Notes under the pieces: model-generated
Databases searched by the model: none
Seen by the model: the letters and a program-made list of their open reading frames with translations, nothing else
What the model was told of the DNA's origin: nothing
Program-made: the position numbers and the translations under genes
Part shown: piece after piece, positions 61,496 to 64,000 of the stretch
Numbering within the stretch: position 1 is the stretch's first letter
Layout: the number at the start of each line of letters is the position of its first letter
Assembly (NCBI GenBank): GCA_022984795.1
Contig: JALIHJ010000019.1
Location: forward strand, 124,001-188,000
DNA from: Fabrea salina
Lineage: Eukaryota; Ciliophora; Heterotrichea; Heterotrichida; Fabreidae
Direction: 5' to 3'
Length of the DNA stretch: 64,000 nt

Positions 61496-63946
61496 TTAAC
61501 TAATTACAACCTTTTCAAGTAAGTCAACTATGCTAGAAAAAGAAGGTCTTTTGTCTGGAGCAGTCCTCCAACACATGCCCATTACTTTTAGAAGCCGTTT
61601 GGGACAGTCACAGGGCACTAAGTCTGTGTTGGGTCTTTGGTGGTTATGGAGTACTCTGTGCTTGATTTCTGAGTGGGACAGTCCGCTGTAAGGAATTTCT
61701 CTTGTAATCACTTCGTACATCACTATTGCAAAAGAAAACACGTCTGCCTTAAAGGTGTACTCGCTTCCACTCAGTACTTCAGGGGCCATCCAGTGGCAAG
61801 TACCTACTTGGTTAGTCATGAACTCAGGGTTCTTCAAAACCCGACTAAGACCGAAATCTGCGATCTTAAGAGTTATGGGGTCAGTTGGGTTCAGTATTGG
61901 ACAGCACAGCAGTATGTTTAAGGACTTTAGGTCTCGGTGAAGGTACTCTTTGGAGTGCAGAAAGTGCATTCCCTTTGCTACTTCTTGGAGTATTTTGAGT
62001 TTTTGAGCCCAGCACAGAGTTACTGAGTCTTGTTTGTGGAGCAGGTGGAAAAGGTCTCCTCCTTCACAAAACTCAGTAACTATTGTAAGTGGAGTTCCTA
62101 AGTACGCGCCTAAAAACAGAACTAAGTTGGGGTGGCGCAGTTTGATGAGGACACTGACTTCTCTGCCGAACTCTTTGTAGTTTTGGGAACCTGAGTTGTA
62201 GAGTTGTTTAATAGCAACTTGGGTTTTTTTAAGGGTGCCCAACCAGACTTCACAAGAGCTTCCTCTTCCGATTCTTTTAGTGAAGCAAAGTTGGTCTAAG
62301 CTTATTTCCCAGTTTCTAAGTGACTTGTTGATGTGCCTTGAAAACCTAGTGAGGGTTTCAGTTTTAAGGTCCACCAAACTGAAGTCTGAGGACTCACTGG
62401 GCTCCTTTGCAGAGTTACTTTGGTCAATCAGTAAGGTGCAAAACAACTCAGGGGGTTCTTGTGGAACTTCAGAGTTGTCTATTTCAAAAAGTGACTTAGC
62501 TTGGTAGTAGCACCTTACGTACTCAGGCTTGTTGGTGTGCATCAAGGAGTTCAGCAAGTTGATTAAGTTTACCTGCTCACTTACAAGGCTCATCCGCAAG
62601 TTCTTTCTGGTTTGTTCTAGGTAGCCTTCACTCACTAGCAAGCAGTGGGTTTTCAACAGTTTGTCCCAGTAACTAAGTAGTTCTTCTGTTAGGCTTTCAG
62701 CTGAATCGCTGGTGTATTTAAAGAACTTAAAGTCGTTCAAGCTAAGTTTTCCGTTAACAACTCCAATGTGGTTTTTTACTACAAAGAACTTTTCTTTAAT
62801 GACTGAACAAAAAGAGTTGGTTATAGCTTTGAAGTGTTGGTTTTTCAAGGGGTGTTTAGGCTTTACAAAGCACTGAGAGTCTATGTACTCCAGAAGAGTT
62901 TCAAACTCCTCTGCAGCTTCGTAAGCCAGTAAAGGAGCTTCTCTTAAGTAAACAAACAGCAACAAACAAGCATTCAGTCTAGTTTTGGGGTGGCTTAGTC
63001 CTATTAACTTTGTCATTTCCTGAAAGAACTTTTTGATTTTGTAAGGTTTGTTTTCAGACTTTTCAATGAGTTTCTTAAGTTGTACTGACTGTTTAGTGTT
63101 TACAACATACTTGTGAATCAGCTTAGCTGTGGACCTTCTTGACTTAAAACGCAGAAAAACCAGAGTTCTGGGAATACAGAACAAAGAGTCCAGAATGAAC
63201 TTAGACTTTTCTTCGTAGAGTTTGCTAAGCACTCCGTTTATTTCAGTTCTCAAAAAAGGGTTAGGGCGAAGCATCATGTTCAGGAGTTCTTTGACTCTGG
63301 CAGAAACTCCTTCTTGGAGTTTCCATTTTCCTTCGCACTGGCACTTAGTGCTTTCAAAGGGAAAAACGCCAAACAAACTGTAGTAAAAAACCATTCCTAA
63401 GTTCCAAATGTCCATTTTGGTGCTAGGAATGCTGTGGGCTTGTGGGCTGATTAACTCTGGCGGCCTCCACCTTTCGTTGGTTAAACTCTCAACTTCTTGG
63501 AAACTCGAGTACTGCTTAGCTGAGTGTTCAAGTCCGGATATCTGCATTGAGTCTTGGCTGTAAAAAATGTTTTCGGGATTAAGGTTTCTGTGTAGAACAG
63601 GAACCTGTTGCGAATGCATGTGTTTGAGTCCCAGTGCTAGTTGGTAAAGGGCTTTGAAGGGGTCTCTAGGCAGTGACCGTGCCAAGGACCTGTAACAGTA
63701 CTCGTACAAAATCACTATTCTTTCTTGGGTTTGTTCTTTGCCTTTGAGTGAAATTATATTAGGGTGGGGATTTAGTTCTGCAAGAAGGTTTACTTCGTTG
63801 TTGGCTTGTCTAACTTGCAAAGGAGTTGGGTTTGGAATGATTTTGGCCAGATAATAAGTTTCGCTTTCGTGCACAAAGTACAAGTCCTTAGAAACTTTGT
63901 GGCTGATTTCCAACTCTTTGTTTTGCATAGTTAATTTTCCTTCCAT
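61496..63946 (-). CDS. Tandem pseudokinase plus TKL kinase
   Basis: An 816-residue protein with two kinase folds. The first (about 18-260) resembles the NAK/AAK1 group but is degenerate: LHRNLNPENIF replaces HRDLKxxN and SGLEH stands where DFG should be, so it is probably inactive. A helical middle (about 265-530) recalls ANTH/VHS-type solenoids but is not identified. The second (about 550-810) is intact and TKL-like: GRGSSCEVWLG, VAIKQLY, LHRDLKSLNILL, IADFGLSRVL, GTCHWMAPEVLSG and RPSFSSIVDLLE. The plan recalls JAK, where a pseudokinase controls a neighbouring kinase. Start ATG 63946 follows an A/T leader. Confidence 0.9.
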   Translation of the reverse strand: MEGKLTMQNKELEISHKVSKDLYFVHESETYYLAKIIPNPTPLQVRQANNEVNLLAELNPHPNIISLKGKEQTQERIVILYEYCYRSLARSLPRDPFKALYQLALGLKHMHSQQVPVLHRNLNPENIFYSQDSMQISGLEHSAKQYSSFQEVESLTNERWRPPELISPQAHSIPSTKMDIWNLGMVFYYSLFGVFPFESTKCQCEGKWKLQEGVSARVKELLNMMLRPNPFLRTEINGVLSKLYEEKSKFILDSLFCIPRTLVFLRFKSRRSTAKLIHKYVVNTKQSVQLKKLIEKSENKPYKIKKFFQEMTKLIGLSHPKTRLNACLLLFVYLREAPLLAYEAAEEFETLLEYIDSQCFVKPKHPLKNQHFKAITNSFCSVIKEKFFVVKNHIGVVNGKLSLNDFKFFKYTSDSAESLTEELLSYWDKLLKTHCLLVSEGYLEQTRKNLRMSLVSEQVNLINLLNSLMHTNKPEYVRCYYQAKSLFEIDNSEVPQEPPELFCTLLIDQSNSAKEPSESSDFSLVDLKTETLTRFSRHINKSLRNWEISLDQLCFTKRIGRGSSCEVWLGTLKKTQVAIKQLYNSGSQNYKEFGREVSVLIKLRHPNLVLFLGAYLGTPLTIVTEFCEGGDLFHLLHKQDSVTLCWAQKLKILQEVAKGMHFLHSKEYLHRDLKSLNILLCCPILNPTDPITLKIADFGLSRVLKNPEFMTNQVGTCHWMAPEVLSGSEYTFKADVFSFAIVMYEVITREIPYSGLSHSEIKHRVLHNHQRPNTDLVPCDCPKRLLKVMGMCWRTAPDKRPSFSSIVDLLEKVVIS

Positions 63947-63954
63947 TTTATAGT

Positions 63955-64000
63955 ATGTCTTTTGCTTATGCAAAGTTACAAGCACTCAACGGGGAGGACC
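63955..64000 (+). CDS. Start of a gene cut by the window edge
   Basis: ATG 63955 opens MSFAYAKLQALNGED and continues past the window. It lies 8 nt from the divergent kinase start, matching the other divergent pairs here. Only 15 codons are visible, so neither function nor reality is sure. Confidence 0.45.
   Translation, partial: MSFAYAKLQALNGED

Noticed and set aside
1-64000. tRNA, rRNA or CRISPR loci
   Set aside because: I looked for T-arm/anticodon patterns, rRNA-like blocks and spaced repeats and recognised none. A dedicated RNA-gene search would be needed to be sure.

Overview
The window looks like macronuclear DNA from a heterotrich ciliate, most like Stentor or Fabrea. Two things show this. 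First, most intron-containing genes are interrupted by introns of exactly 15 nt (one clear case of 16 nt). They start GTA (mostly GTAAG), end AG and carry an A at position 10; removing them restores well-known protein families. Second, long conserved proteins read through with no in-frame stop, and genes end at TAA, TAG or TGA, so the standard genetic code is used. This argues against Blepharisma-type codes (UGA = Trp) and Condylostoma-type codes. Genes are extremely closely packed on both strands. I saw no tRNA, rRNA, CRISPR array or intact mobile element. Coordinates and splice sites were worked out by hand and nothing was searched against a database.

Layout. 1-2790: two WD40 genes (one cut by the window edge, one broken by a frameshift) around an 834-nt gene-poor gap with a possible relic frame. 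2810-12.4k: MaoC-type dehydratase, DPH2, small ciliate proteins, a dual-specificity phosphatase, an RNA-dependent RNA polymerase, a protein disulfide isomerase and coiled-coil proteins. 12.5-18.2k: SFT2, a PX sorting nexin, NAA25 (NatB) and a UBE2K-like E2. 18.3-25.2k: a long solenoid protein, Alba, a YNPP-repeat membrane protein and several unknown charged proteins. 25.2-34.0k: PP2A scaffold subunit, beta-helix protein, frataxin, symplekin, EB1, a third WD40 protein, a B-box protein and WDR82/Swd2. 34.0-41.6k: MPO1-like protein, EF-hand protein, cyclic-nucleotide-type K+ channel, truncated hemoglobin, FHA protein, HDAC11 with an added membrane segment, a strange G/T-only tract, and a BIRC6/UBE2O-like E2. 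41.7-50.9k: F-box/LRR/ankyrin protein, two neighbouring genes with N-myristoylation-type starts (FHA and ankyrin), a mitochondrial carrier, a NEK kinase, a ubiquitin-like/ankyrin/PH/AGC kinase, a hairpin-rich gap and a small CaaX protein. 50.9-64.0k: HAD nucleotidase, RBR ligase, ArgRS, dual-specificity phosphatase, exosome subunit, RING ligase, FAR1-type DNA-binding protein, dysferlin-domain peroxisome/ER protein, SCP-type phosphatase, TDP1 and a pseudokinase-TKL tandem kinase.

These genes do not form an operon or one pathway. Most are unrelated housekeeping and signalling genes. What links them is the architecture: divergent start codons 4-11 nt apart, tandem stop/start codons 0-6 nt apart, and convergent genes that touch or overlap. 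Promoters, leaders and polyadenylation signals must therefore be tiny or lie inside neighbouring coding sequence. The best candidates for new biology are this packing, the unusual kinase architectures, the membrane-anchored HDAC11, the lipid-anchored FHA/ankyrin pair and the hairpin-rich segment near 50.5 kb.
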